A stretch of 64,000 bases of DNA from Roseiarcus sp963809245 (GCA_963809245.1 CAWEIU010000010.1:1-64000); one strand, 5' to 3'; counted from the first letter of the stretch, positions 29,451 through 38,488 are shown. The notes: a model not told the origin generated them from the sequence alone. Program-made: numbers and translations.

Positions 29451-31162
29451 TCACGAGCCTCGACAGGATCAACGGCGACGCGACTTACGATTTCATCGTC
29501 GTCGGCGCGGGCGCGGGCGGTCTTGCCGCGGCGCTGTTCGCCGCCATTGCGGGCGGTTCCGTGCTGCTCGTGGAGAGCACGGAATATGTGGGCGGCACGA
29601 CAGCGCTTTCCGCCGGCTCGACCTGGGTTCCAAATTCGCAGCACGCCTCCAGCATCAACCCTAGGGATACGCCGGAAGCCGCCCGTCGTTATCTCGACGG
29701 CGTCGTCGGCAACTTCGCCCGTGCTTCGCTCCGGGAAGCCTTTCTCGAGGCTGGCCCCAAGGCGATCGCGACGCTCGAAGCGCAGTCCGACGTGAAATTC
29801 CGTCCCTATAAGATGCATCCGGATTACGAGCAGCAGGCGGAGGGCGCCTCGCTCAACGGACGGGCGCTGGAGCCGCTTCCCTTCGACGGCCGGACGCTAG
29901 GCGACGCGTTCGGCCTCGTGCGTCCGCCGATTCCGGAGTTCACCATCCTCGGCGGCATGATGGTCGACCGCACGGACATCAACCACCTGCTCGCGATCCG
30001 CAAGTCGCGTCAGTCCTTCGCGCATGCGAGCCAGATTCTCGCCCGTTACGGCCTCGATCGGCTGCGTTACAAGCGGGGCACGCGCCTCGTGATGGGCAAT
30101 GCGCTGGTCGGGCGATTCCTCCTGTCGCTGCAGAAGCGCGGCGCCGCCATCGTGACCCGGACCAGCGTGAAGGCCTTCCTCACCGACGCGAGCGGCGTCT
30201 GCGGCGTGGAACTCGTGTCCGGCGACGCCACGCGGCGCGTGAGGGCGCGGCTCGGCGTCGTGCTTGCTGCGGGCGGATATGGCCGCAATCCGAAGCACCG
30301 CGCGGAAATGCTGCACCAGCCGACGCCTGAATACAGCCCGGCCGCGCCGGGCCACACGGGCGATATGCAGGCGCTGGCGCTTCAAGTCGGCGCCCGCATC
30401 GGCGAGGGCGGCGCGGACAACGCCTTCTGGGCGCCGGTGTCCGTGCGCAAGCGCCCCGATGGCGGCATGGCGGTCTTTCCGCATTTCGTTCTCGACCGCT
30501 CGAAGCCCGGCACGGTCTGCGTCGATCAGAGCGGGCGGCGGTTCGTCGACGAATCGAGCTCCTATCACCTGTTCGCCCGGGCAATGTTCGAGCACAATCG
30601 CATGACGCCGAGCATCCCCTGCTTCCTGATCACGGACGCCGAAGGTTTACGCAAATATGGGCTCGGCATCGTCCGGATGGGTACACGCAATCTGAAACCC
30701 TATCTCGCCGATGGCTACCTCGTCTCCGCAGATACGATTCCGGCCCTCGCCGCGAAGGTCGGGGTCGACACGACAAACCTTCAAGCGACGATCGCCGACA
30801 TGAACCGCTTCGCCGAGACAGGCGTCGACACCGAGTTCGGCCGCGGGACCACCGCCTATCACCGCGTGAACGGCGACGCTTCGCATGGGCCGAACCCGAC
30901 CCTCGGCCCCATCCGGACCGCGCCCTTTTTCGCCGTGCGACTCTATCCCGGCGACATCGGCGCGGCGAATGGCCTCGTCATCGACGAGGACGCGCGCGTA
31001 ATGCGGACGGACGATACGCCGGTCGGCAATCTGTACGCCTGCGGCGCCGAAGCGGCCTCGATCATGGGTGGAACCTATCCAGGCCCCGGCATAACCATCG
31101 GCCCAGCCATCGTGATGGCCTATCGCGCCGTGCAGGACGCGCTTCGGGCGAGAGCGGCATGA
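29447..31162 (+). CDS. FAD-dependent ring dehydrogenase, 3-ketosteroid-dehydrogenase-like
   Basis: 571 residues from GTG 29447, which overlaps the aroE stop. FAD motif VVGAGAGGLAAALFA, then YVGGTTALSAGSTWVP, and the C-terminal IMGGTYPGPGITIGPA typical of KstD-like dehydrogenases. It is followed with an ATGA overlap by a paralogue, so two dehydrogenations in series on the same ring are plausible. Other possible substrates are alicyclic ketones or carboxylates. No residue evidence fixes this. Confidence 0.88.
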   Translation: MITSLDRINGDATYDFIVVGAGAGGLAAALFAAIAGGSVLLVESTEYVGGTTALSAGSTWVPNSQHASSINPRDTPEAARRYLDGVVGNFARASLREAFLEAGPKAIATLEAQSDVKFRPYKMHPDYEQQAEGASLNGRALEPLPFDGRTLGDAFGLVRPPIPEFTILGGMMVDRTDINHLLAIRKSRQSFAHASQILARYGLDRLRYKRGTRLVMGNALVGRFLLSLQKRGAAIVTRTSVKAFLTDASGVCGVELVSGDATRRVRARLGVVLAAGGYGRNPKHRAEMLHQPTPEYSPAAPGHTGDMQALALQVGARIGEGGADNAFWAPVSVRKRPDGGMAVFPHFVLDRSKPGTVCVDQSGRRFVDESSSYHLFARAMFEHNRMTPSIPCFLITDAEGLRKYGLGIVRMGTRNLKPYLADGYLVSADTIPALAAKVGVDTTNLQATIADMNRFAETGVDTEFGRGTTAYHRVNGDASHGPNPTLGPIRTAPFFAVRLYPGDIGAANGLVIDEDARVMRTDDTPVGNLYACGAEAASIMGGTYPGPGITIGPAIVMAYRAVQDALRARAA

Positions 31163-32865
31163 GCGCGGCGGAGCGGCATTGCGATCTTGTCGTCGTCGGG
31201 TCCGGAGCGGGCGGCCTCGCGGCGGCGACGACGGCCGCGTACTTCGGCCTCAACGTCATCGTGGTCGAGAAGGCCGACGTCGTCGGCGGCACGACGGCCT
31301 GGTCGGGCGGATGGATGTGGATTCCACGCAATCCGCTGGCCGTCGAGGCGGGCATCGTTGAGGACGAGGACGCGCCGCGCCTCTATCTGAAAAGCGAGCT
31401 CGGCGACGCTTACGACGAGGCCTTCGCAACGACGCTTCTTCGCGAGGGCCCGCGGATGGTGGCCTTCTTCCGCGCCCACACCAGCCTCGAATTCATTTCG
31501 GGCAACGCGATTCCGGATTTTCACGATCGCTCGCCCGGCGCCGGACTCGGCGGCCGATCCGTCTGCGCCGCGCCCTTCGACGCCCGTGCGCTCGGATCGC
31601 GCATCAAGTTCCTGCGGCCGCCGCTCGATCAGGTCTCGCCGTTCGGCATGGGAATCGCGGCGGGCGCCGACATGCAGCATTTTCTCAGCGCGACGCGGAG
31701 CCTGAAATCCCTCGCGCATGTGGCGAAGCGCGTGCTGCGGCACCAGGCCGAGCGCTTCGCGCATGGCCGCGGGCTGTGGCTCGTGGGTGGCAACGCGCTC
31801 ATCGGCCGCCTGCTCAAAAGCGCCGACGACCTGAAAGTCACGATTCTCACGGGCATGCCGGCGCGCGCGCCGATCCTCGAAAACGGCCGCGCGGCCGGCG
31901 TTGTGGTCGGCGACGGCGACCGCATTCTCGCCCGATGCGGCGTGGTCCTCGCGACCGGCGGCTTCCCGCATAACGACGCGCGCAAGGCGGCCCTGTTTCC
32001 CCATGCGCCGACCGGCCGCGAGCATGTCTCCGCGGCGCCCGAGAGCAACACCGGCGACGGGCTCCGCATCGGCGAGGCAGCCGGCGGAACCGTTCGCGAC
32101 GATCTTTCGAACGCCGGCGCTTGGGCGCCGGTGTCGCTCACGCCGCGCAGCGATGGGACCGTCGGGCGGTTTCCGCATCTCGTCGAGCGCGCCAAGCCCG
32201 GCCTCATCATGGTCGTGCGCGACGGGCGGCGCTTCACGAACGAAGCCGACTCCTACTACGACGTGATGCAGGCGCTTTTCGCGGCTTCGCCAAGGCGCGG
32301 TCCGGTTGAAGCCTGGATGATCTGCGATCACGACTTCCAGCGTCATTACGGGCTCGGCCGCGCCCGCCCGCGTCCGTTCCCGATCCGCCCCTGGATCGCC
32401 AACGGCTATCTCAAGCGCGGCGCAACGATGGAAGACTTGGCGCGCGCCTGCGGAATCGATCCGCAGGGGCTCTCCGAAACCGTGCAGGCCTATAACGAGG
32501 ACGTGGCGCGAGGCCGCGACAACGCCTTCCATCGCGGCGAGAGCCTCTACAATCGTGTGCAGGGCGAGCCGGGACACGGGCCGAATCCCTGTGTCGCTCC
32601 GATCCTCCGCGCCCCGTTCTATGCGGTGAAGATAGCGCCTGGAAGCCTTGGCACTTTCGCCGGGCTTCGGACCGACGCGAACGCGCGCGTGCTCGGCCGC
32701 GATGGGCGCCTGATCGAAGGCCTATTCGCGGTCGGAAATGACATGTCGAGCATGATGGGCGGCCGCTACCCGGCCGGCGGAATCACTCTCGGCCCCGCCA
32801 TGACGTTCGGTTTCGTCGCCGCACATGTCGCGAGCGGCGTCCCCCTCGGTGGAAACAGGACCTGA
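31159..32865 (+). CDS. FAD-dependent ring dehydrogenase, 3-ketosteroid-dehydrogenase-like
   Basis: 568 residues with VVGSGAGGLAAATTA, VVGGTTAWSGGWMWIP and MMGGRYPAGGITLGPA. Clearly a paralogue of the proteins at 20685 and 29447, and closest in appearance to the first (GLWLVGGNALIGRLL, EAGGTVRDD-like segments). Translationally coupled to the preceding gene. A NIPSNAP gene follows within 12 bp, repeating the arrangement seen at 20685-22738. Confidence 0.88.
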   Translation: MSAAERHCDLVVVGSGAGGLAAATTAAYFGLNVIVVEKADVVGGTTAWSGGWMWIPRNPLAVEAGIVEDEDAPRLYLKSELGDAYDEAFATTLLREGPRMVAFFRAHTSLEFISGNAIPDFHDRSPGAGLGGRSVCAAPFDARALGSRIKFLRPPLDQVSPFGMGIAAGADMQHFLSATRSLKSLAHVAKRVLRHQAERFAHGRGLWLVGGNALIGRLLKSADDLKVTILTGMPARAPILENGRAAGVVVGDGDRILARCGVVLATGGFPHNDARKAALFPHAPTGREHVSAAPESNTGDGLRIGEAAGGTVRDDLSNAGAWAPVSLTPRSDGTVGRFPHLVERAKPGLIMVVRDGRRFTNEADSYYDVMQALFAASPRRGPVEAWMICDHDFQRHYGLGRARPRPFPIRPWIANGYLKRGATMEDLARACGIDPQGLSETVQAYNEDVARGRDNAFHRGESLYNRVQGEPGHGPNPCVAPILRAPFYAVKIAPGSLGTFAGLRTDANARVLGRDGRLIEGLFAVGNDMSSMMGGRYPAGGITLGPAMTFGFVAAHVASGVPLGGNRT

Positions 32866-32876
32866 CGGAGAGTTCG

Positions 32877-33491
32877 ATGCGCTACGAGATCGCGACGCTC
32901 GACGTACGACTGGGCGCGACGCCCAAGGTCGTGGCCGGAATAGACGCCGCGGCGAAGGCGGCTGCCTCCGGCGGCGCTCTGCTGGGCTGCTGGATCAGCG
33001 AGATCGGCGCGCTGAACCAGATTTATGTGCTGCGCAGTTTTCCCGACGACGTAACCTTGCAGGCAGAGCGGACGCGGCTTCTCAGCGACGCGAATCCCTT
33101 CGGCTTCGGCGAGGGGATCGCGCGCATGGACTTCGAGACCTATGTTCCCTTCCCGTGGTGTTCCGCGCCGAAACCCGGTCGCTACGGCGCGGTCTACGAA
33201 ATCCGCACCTATCGTCTGAAGCACGGCGGCCTTGCGCCGACCATCGCGGCCTGGGAAGCAGCGATGTCGGAACGCTCGAAATATTCGCCGCTGACGATCG
33301 TGATGTCGGCCATCGACGGCGAGCCGCGCTTCACGCACATCTGGCCCTATGAGAGCCTTGAACATCGCGCCAAGGCGCGGAGTGACTCCGTAAAGGACGG
33401 CGCATGGCCGCCGAAAGGCGGCCCGGACTGGTTGACCGGTGACATGCGTTCGACCATTGCGTTGCCCGCCAGTATCTCGCCGCTCGCGTGA
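32877..33491 (+). CDS. NIPSNAP family protein, two-domain
   Basis: 204 residues with two NIPSNAP-like halves. The N-terminal half (MRYEIATLDVRLG, IYVLRSFPDD) is diverged. The C-terminal half is typical (VYEIRTYRLKHGG, FTHIWPYESLEHRAKARSD). Twice the length of the NIPSNAP protein at 22388. Likely a cytosolic partner of the ring dehydrogenases; no activity can be assigned. Confidence 0.78.
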   Translation: MRYEIATLDVRLGATPKVVAGIDAAAKAAASGGALLGCWISEIGALNQIYVLRSFPDDVTLQAERTRLLSDANPFGFGEGIARMDFETYVPFPWCSAPKPGRYGAVYEIRTYRLKHGGLAPTIAAWEAAMSERSKYSPLTIVMSAIDGEPRFTHIWPYESLEHRAKARSDSVKDGAWPPKGGPDWLTGDMRSTIALPASISPLA

Positions 33492-33496
33492 ACGCC

Positions 33497-33674
33497 ATGG
33501 GCCGCCCTTTCTCCCTCGCCTATCTCACCGCGGCGTCGCTGACGCCGCCCGACGGCCGGCGCCGGTCCGGATGAGATGCGCCGCACGCACAACTTCGCGG
33601 CCTTCTGCGGAGGCCTCTGGGCGCGCGACATGCTCGCCTGTTCGCGGCGCGCGCTCGGCGTGTCGCAGGTCTGA
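33497..33674 (+). pseudogene. TIM-barrel isomerase remnant (5' end plus an unrelated or distal 3' piece)
   Basis: The first 18 codons (MGRPFSLAYLTAASLTPP) match the start of a sugar phosphate isomerase/epimerase barrel like the one at 11158. They then lose the frame and stop after 25 codons. A second frame (DEMRRTHNFAAFCGGLWARD) ends at TGA 33672-33674 and may be the C-terminus of the same or another protein. Most of the gene is missing. Confidence 0.5.
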
Positions 33675-33692
33675 TCCCCAAGGAGACGTCCC

Positions 33693-34865
33693 ATGAATTT
33701 CGCGCTCAGCGTCGAGCAGCGGATGCTCATCGAAACGGTCAGGAGTTTTGTCGCCGCGGAGCTTCAGCCGTTGGAGGACGAGGTCGAGCAGACCGGCGTC
33801 CTGCGCCAGGAGCTTGCCAAGGCGATCCACGTGAAGGCCAAGGCGCTCGGCCTCTATGCGATGAACATTCCCGTCGAGTTCGGCGGCGGCGGCCTTTCCG
33901 CCGTCGACCACATGCTCGCGGAAGAACAGTTCGGCCGCACGACCGACATCCTCGTCCGCCGCGCCTTCGGGAATGTCTACGAGATGCTCCTCGAATGCAA
34001 AGGCGAACAGGTCGAGCGCTGGCTGCTCCCCGCCGTGCACGGCGAACGCACGGCCTCCATCGCCATCACCGAGCCCGGCGCCGGCTCGGACGCCGCCAGC
34101 ATCAAGACGCGCGCCGTGCGCACGGGCGACGGCTGGCGGCTCACCGGAAACAAGCACTTCATCAGCGACGGCGCCTTCTCGGATTTCTTTCTCGTAACGG
34201 CGGTCACCGACCCCTCCGCCGGCGCCAAGGGCATCTCCATGTTCCTCGTCGACAAGGGACTGCCCGGCTTTACCGTTGGCCGGGATCAGCCGATGATGGG
34301 CGTTCGCGGCACGAGCCATGTTGAACTCTTCTTCGAGGAGACGCCGGTCGGCTTCGCCGCGCTGCTCGGCACGGAAGGAGAGGGGCTACGCCTCGCGCTG
34401 GCGACGCTCGGCCGCGTCCGCCTTGCGCAGGTCGGCGCGCGCGCAATCGGCAAGGCCGCCATGGTCCTCGAGAAGACCATCGCCTATGCGCGTGAGCGGA
34501 AACAGTTCGGCAAGGCGCTCGGCGAGTTCCAAATGGTGCAGCAGATGATCTCGGATTCGATCATCGAAGTGAATTGCGCGCGGCTGCTTCTCCATCGCGC
34601 CGCCTTCGCGCTGGATTTGGGCGAGGACGCTCGCGATCTCATCGCCATGGTCAAGGTCAATGCGGCTGAGACGCTCGGCCGCGTGGTCGACCGCGCTGTG
34701 CAGATTTTTGGCGGCATGGGCTTCTGCAAGGACCTGCCGATCGAACGTTACTACCGCGACGCTCGGATCTACCGGATCTTCGACGGCGCCTCAGAAGTGC
34801 ATCGTTTCACCATCGCCCGTTCGGCCATGCGGCGCGACGCCTCGCTCTACGACATCGGGGCCTGA
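33693..34865 (+). CDS. acyl-CoA dehydrogenase
   Basis: 390 residues, complete. FAD/substrate segments AITEPGAGSDAASIKTRAV, SDGAFSDFFLVTA and RKQFGKALGEFQMVQQ, then AVQIFGGMGFCKD and FDGASEVHRF, where Glu is at the usual catalytic position near the C-terminus. It oxidises an acyl-CoA and reduces ETF. AAGGAGACGT precedes the ATG. It lies 4 bp before the CoA-transferase, so the two form an activation-oxidation pair. A broken homologue is at 1848-3006. Confidence 0.92.
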   Translation: MNFALSVEQRMLIETVRSFVAAELQPLEDEVEQTGVLRQELAKAIHVKAKALGLYAMNIPVEFGGGGLSAVDHMLAEEQFGRTTDILVRRAFGNVYEMLLECKGEQVERWLLPAVHGERTASIAITEPGAGSDAASIKTRAVRTGDGWRLTGNKHFISDGAFSDFFLVTAVTDPSAGAKGISMFLVDKGLPGFTVGRDQPMMGVRGTSHVELFFEETPVGFAALLGTEGEGLRLALATLGRVRLAQVGARAIGKAAMVLEKTIAYARERKQFGKALGEFQMVQQMISDSIIEVNCARLLLHRAAFALDLGEDARDLIAMVKVNAAETLGRVVDRAVQIFGGMGFCKDLPIERYYRDARIYRIFDGASEVHRFTIARSAMRRDASLYDIGA

Positions 34866-34869
34866 CGCG

Positions 34870-36396
34870 ATGGCGCATGAAAGGTTCATGAGCGCGGACG
34901 ACGCGATTGCGATGATCCGCGACAGCGATACGGTCGCGATCATCGGCGGCGGAGGCGGCCTCGAGGAAGCCGCCGAACTGTTCGCCGCCGTGGAGCGGCG
35001 CTTCCAAGCGACCGACGGCCCGCGGAACCTGTCGCTCATCCATTCGCTCGGCGTCGGCGACCGCAAGACGCGCGGCGTCAGTTGCTTCGCGCACGAGGGT
35101 CTGGTGCGAAAGGTGACGGGCGGCCACTGGGTCTGGTCGCCACGCATGCAGGAACTCGCGCGCACAAACAAGATCGAGGCCTATGTTTTGCCGGGCGGCG
35201 TCGTGATGCAGCTTTATCGCGAGATCGGAGCGCGACGTCCCGGACTTATCTCCCGCGTGGGTCTCGGCACCTTCGTCGATCCACGCCTCGACGGCGGTCG
35301 CATGAACGAGGCGGCGAAAGATGTGTCCGTCGAGACGATCACGCACGGCGGCCAGGAGTACCTCTTCTACAAGGCGTTTCCTGTTCACGTCGCGCTGTTG
35401 CGGGGCACGTTCGCGGACGACGACGGCAACATCAGCCTCGCGGAGGAGGCGGCCAATCTTGACATCCAGGCCTGCGCGCTTGCTGCGCACAATTCCGGCG
35501 GCAAGGTCATTGTGCAGGTGCGCGAGAGGGTCACGAACGGTGCGCTGCCCGCCCGTACGATCGCTATTCCCGGCGCTTGGGTCGACGCCGTTGTCGTCGT
35601 CCCGGACCAGATGATGACCTATGAGTTCGCCTATGATCCGGCGATGGCGGGCGTCGCGCGCCTGCCGCCCCATGCGCTTCCCCAGCCCAAGCTCGACGAA
35701 CGGCAGGTGATCGCGCGGCGCGCCCGGCAAGAGCTTGACGACGGACTCGTCGTCAATTTCGGGTTCGGGATTCCCGACGCGGTCGCCGCACTGGTTGCGG
35801 ACGACGTGCGCGCGGGACGTTACATTCAGACGATCGAACATGGCGTCTATGGCGGGGAACTGTTGACCGGCCATGTATTCGGCTTCTCGCGCAACGCGAG
35901 CGCTATGATCGACGCGCCGACGCAATTCGACTTCTATTCCGGCGGCGGCCTCGACATCGCCTTCCTGGGCTTCGGCCAGTTTGACGCCGAGGGCAACGTC
36001 AACGCCTCGAAGCTCGGCGGTGTGCCGGTCGGGCCGGGCGGATTCATCGACATCGCGCAAAACGCGCGCAAGGTCGTGTTCTGCGGGACGTTCGACGCGA
36101 AGGGCGTCAAGCTGCGCATCGCCGACGGACGACTGCACGTCGTCACGCCGGGCGCCATCCGCAAGCTCGTGCAGGCAGTAGACCAGATCACGTTCTCAGG
36201 CGTCCAAGCGCGCAAAGCAGGCCAGGATGTCTGGTATGTCACGGAGCGCGCCGTCTTCCGCCTGATGCCGGAGGGCGTGACCCTGGTCGAAATCGCGCCC
36301 GGAGTTGATCTTGAGCGCGACGTGCTGGCGCATATGGACTTCCGTCCCAGGCTCGCCGAATTGATCGCTGGCATGCCTGATGAATGTTTTCGCTGA
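34870..36396 (+). CDS. acyl-CoA:acetate/3-ketoacid CoA-transferase
   Basis: 508 residues: fused alpha and beta subunits of a family I CoA-transferase. The oxyanion-hole motif is NFGFGIPDAVA, and the presumed catalytic Glu is in IQTIEHGVYGG. FDFYSGGGLDIAFLGFGQFD and YVTERAVFRL are typical of the YdiF/propionate CoA-transferase type. It would activate a carboxylic acid of the pathway using an acyl-CoA donor. Last gene of the intact catabolic run. The copy at 161-1670 is frameshifted. Confidence 0.92.
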   Translation: MAHERFMSADDAIAMIRDSDTVAIIGGGGGLEEAAELFAAVERRFQATDGPRNLSLIHSLGVGDRKTRGVSCFAHEGLVRKVTGGHWVWSPRMQELARTNKIEAYVLPGGVVMQLYREIGARRPGLISRVGLGTFVDPRLDGGRMNEAAKDVSVETITHGGQEYLFYKAFPVHVALLRGTFADDDGNISLAEEAANLDIQACALAAHNSGGKVIVQVRERVTNGALPARTIAIPGAWVDAVVVVPDQMMTYEFAYDPAMAGVARLPPHALPQPKLDERQVIARRARQELDDGLVVNFGFGIPDAVAALVADDVRAGRYIQTIEHGVYGGELLTGHVFGFSRNASAMIDAPTQFDFYSGGGLDIAFLGFGQFDAEGNVNASKLGGVPVGPGGFIDIAQNARKVVFCGTFDAKGVKLRIADGRLHVVTPGAIRKLVQAVDQITFSGVQARKAGQDVWYVTERAVFRLMPEGVTLVEIAPGVDLERDVLAHMDFRPRLAELIAGMPDECFR

Positions 36397-36429
36397 ACGC
36401 ACGCCGTCCGCGGTCGACGGCTGCGTCTG

Positions 36430-36574
36430 ACCGGTTGCCGGTGCTTGACGAAATGGCCGTAACGATCGCTGGCAAGCGGTTGTGGCGCTGGCGGGCTGTC
36501 TCTACCGCGAGCGCGGGGTTCTTGAACTGCTGGGGCAGTGGAGGCGGGATGTCAATCGGCGAGGGGTCCCGACG
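36430..36574 (+). pseudogene. IS6-family transposase remnant
   Basis: A short stretch reads LDEMAVTIAGKRLWRWRAV, the first DDE region of IS6-type transposases, which usually reads LDE..V.I.GK...LWRAVD. After a one-base shift it continues ERGVLELLGQWRRDVNR, similar to the next family segment. It is cut off by the left end of the ISAs1-family element. No further IS6 sequence is recognisable on the right side. Confidence 0.6.
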
Positions 36575-36597
36575 CAGGGCAATCGCTTCAGGTTAAC
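36575..36597 (+). repeat. left terminal inverted repeat of the ISAs1-family element
   Basis: Begins CAGGGC and ends GGTTAAC; pairs with 37790-37812 except at the sixth base. Confidence 0.85.
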
Positions 36598-36653
36598 AAG
36601 CGGCGGCTGAGAGAATGTGATTCTTCGACGGCTTCGATGATTCGGAGCCCGCC

Positions 36654-37799
36654 ATGTCGAAAGCGCCGCGCGCCGCCTGCCTGCTGGATCACTTTTCTGC
36701 GCTGTCGGACCCTCGCCAGCGCTGGCGGGTTCTCTATCCGCTGCCGGAAATCCTGCTTCTTGTTTTGTGCGCCACGCTTTGCGGCATGGAGGATTTCGTC
36801 GAAATCAGGCTTTGGGGCGAGGAGCGGCTGGGGTTCCTCAGACGCTTCCTGCCCTACGAGCGCGGCTTGCCGGCCCACGACACGCTCAACGACGTGATCA
36901 ACGGGCTCGACGCCGAGCTTTTCAAGGCCTGCTTCGCCAACTGGGTGGAGACGCTGCGCGAGCGCGCGCCCGACATCATCGCCATCGACGGCAAGACTTC
37001 GCGGCGAGCCCACGCGCGCGCCAAGGGGCGCGCACCGCTGCACATGGTCTCCGCCTGGGCGGCGCGCCAACGCCTCGTCCTCGCCCAACAGGCCGTCGAC
37101 GAGAAGTCCAACGAGATCGTCGCCATTCCTCTGCTTCTCGAACGGCTCGAACTGACAGGAGCGCTGGTCACCATCGACGCCATGGGAACTCAGAGCGATA
37201 TCGCCGACCGGATCGTCGCGCGCGGCGGCGATTACCTGCTGGCGCTCAAAGCCAACCGGCCGGTTCTCCATCACGACGCGGTCGCCTTCTTCGACGATCC
37301 GCCGGCTCAAATGCTGGAGCCCGCGCACGCCACCACCGACGCTGACCACGGCCGCATCGAAGAGCGCCGCCATGTCGTCTGCCACGACGTCGACTGGCTG
37401 GTCTCGGATCGCCGCTATGCCGACGAGCCGCGCTTCCCTCATCTGGCCATGATCGGCATGGTCGAAAGCCGCGTCGAACGAAATGGCGCCCTCACGCAGG
37501 AGCGACGATATTATCTCTCCTCGGCCAAGCTCGACGCCAAGACCTTCGCCGCCGCCGTGCGAGCCCATTGGGGCGTCGAGAACCGTTTGCATTGGGTGCT
37601 CGACGTCGTCTTTCACGACGACCTCGCCCGCCTGCGAAGCGCCAACGGCCCGCAAAACATGGCCGTCGTCAAACACATGGCCGTGAACCTCGTGCGCAAC
37701 CCCAAAGACAAGCATAGCCTCAAGGTCCGGCGAAAACTCGCCAACCTCAACCCCGCCTACCTCGAATCCCTGATCCGCCAATCATCGCCGTTAACCTGA
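36654..37799 (+). CDS. ISAs1-family transposase
   Basis: 381 residues, intact. N-terminal DDE_Tnp_1-associated domain (LLDHFSALSDPRQRWRVLYPL, LLVLCATLCG), then the catalytic Asp in IIAIDGKTSRRA, the second in VTIDAMGTQSDIA and the C-terminal Glu region HWGVENRLHWVLDVVFHDD. Length and motif order are normal, so the copy may be active. Confidence 0.93.
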   Translation: MSKAPRAACLLDHFSALSDPRQRWRVLYPLPEILLLVLCATLCGMEDFVEIRLWGEERLGFLRRFLPYERGLPAHDTLNDVINGLDAELFKACFANWVETLRERAPDIIAIDGKTSRRAHARAKGRAPLHMVSAWAARQRLVLAQQAVDEKSNEIVAIPLLLERLELTGALVTIDAMGTQSDIADRIVARGGDYLLALKANRPVLHHDAVAFFDDPPAQMLEPAHATTDADHGRIEERRHVVCHDVDWLVSDRRYADEPRFPHLAMIGMVESRVERNGALTQERRYYLSSAKLDAKTFAAAVRAHWGVENRLHWVLDVVFHDDLARLRSANGPQNMAVVKHMAVNLVRNPKDKHSLKVRRKLANLNPAYLESLIRQSSPLT

Positions 37800-37812
37800 A
37801 GCGATTCCCCTG
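37790..37812 (-). repeat. right terminal inverted repeat of the ISAs1-family element
   Basis: GTTAACC to CCCCTG, the inverted partner of 36575-36597; it contains the transposase stop codon. Confidence 0.85.
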
Positions 37813-38091
37813 GCCGCGCGGGTGCCGCGCGGGGCCGAGAGCACCAAAGGCGCCGCAGCAATCGTAACGCGACTTCCTGCTGGGTGAGATCGAAATACGT
37901 CGGCGCATCGCGGCAGGGCGGCATCTCCGTTGATCGTCGTGGCTTCCATTGATACAGGTTGCCTCCGTGACAAAGCGGTCTATTGGTCGGCGGCCGAGCT
38001 CCTGCTGGGATCGATGTTTCTGCATTTTAATCGTGGGGAGTTCGAGTTCATGCCCTCGTCCGCCCGCCAATCTAAAGGACATTCGGAGAGA
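37813..38091. other. region between the IS and crcB
   Basis: No convincing gene. An open frame continuous with crcB begins at 37930 but lacks family similarity before MIWSPV. I searched for a second fluoride aptamer (GGxGATGG ... CTGATGxCTCC) and see none, so the original crcB leader may have been displaced by the insertion. Confidence 0.4.
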
Positions 38092-38478
38092 ATGATTTGG
38101 AGCCCCGTCTTGGCAATTTCGACTGGTGCTGCCGCCGGGGCGCTTTTGCGCTGGCAACTTGGCGTCCAGATGAACAGTCTCATGCCCAACTTGCCGCTTG
38201 GCACTTTGGCGGCCAATCTCGCCGGCGGCTACATCATCGGCCTTGCCGTCGCTTATTTCGCTCAGGCGCCAAACATCGCGCCGGAGTGGCGATTGCTGAT
38301 TATTACCGGGTTTTGTGGAGGACTCACCACCTTTTCCACGTTTTCCGCGGAGGTCGTGGCTAGACTTCAAGGGGGTCAGTTCGTCTGGGCTGTCGGCGCG
38401 ATTGCAATTCACGTATCAGGATCCCTGGCGATGACTCTCGCCGGGCTCGCCACCGTGCAGTTGCTTAAGTTCCTATGA
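38092..38478 (+). CDS. crcB: fluoride efflux channel CrcB/Fluc
   Basis: 128 residues with four hydrophobic segments. GALLRWQLG near the N-terminus, the conserved GTLAANLAGGYIIG and GFCGGLTTFSTFS are hallmark Fluc sequences: Asn and the Phe/Ser/Thr track line the fluoride path. It acts as a dual-topology dimer in the inner membrane and exports fluoride. The start at ATG 38092 has GGAGAG just upstream and gives the normal family length. DUF190 follows 10 bp downstream. Confidence 0.92.
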   Translation: MIWSPVLAISTGAAAGALLRWQLGVQMNSLMPNLPLGTLAANLAGGYIIGLAVAYFAQAPNIAPEWRLLIITGFCGGLTTFSTFSAEVVARLQGGQFVWAVGAIAIHVSGSLAMTLAGLATVQLLKFL

Positions 38479-38488
38479 GGAGCGCGGC

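Larger units (their letters stand above)
36575..37812 (+). mobile_element. ISAs1-family insertion sequence
   Basis: A complete element of 1238 bp bounded by 23-bp terminal inverted repeats (one mismatch) that both contain AATCGCTTCAGGTTAAC. It has a single transposase gene whose stop codon lies within the right repeat. No target duplication is evident: the 8 bases on either side (TCCCGACG and GCCGCGCG) differ. It separates the CoA-transferase operon from crcB. Confidence 0.88.

Noticed and set aside
37813..38091. Second fluoride riboswitch upstream of crcB
   Set aside because: No GGxGATGG/CTGATGxCTCC pair or the required long-range complementarity could be found.
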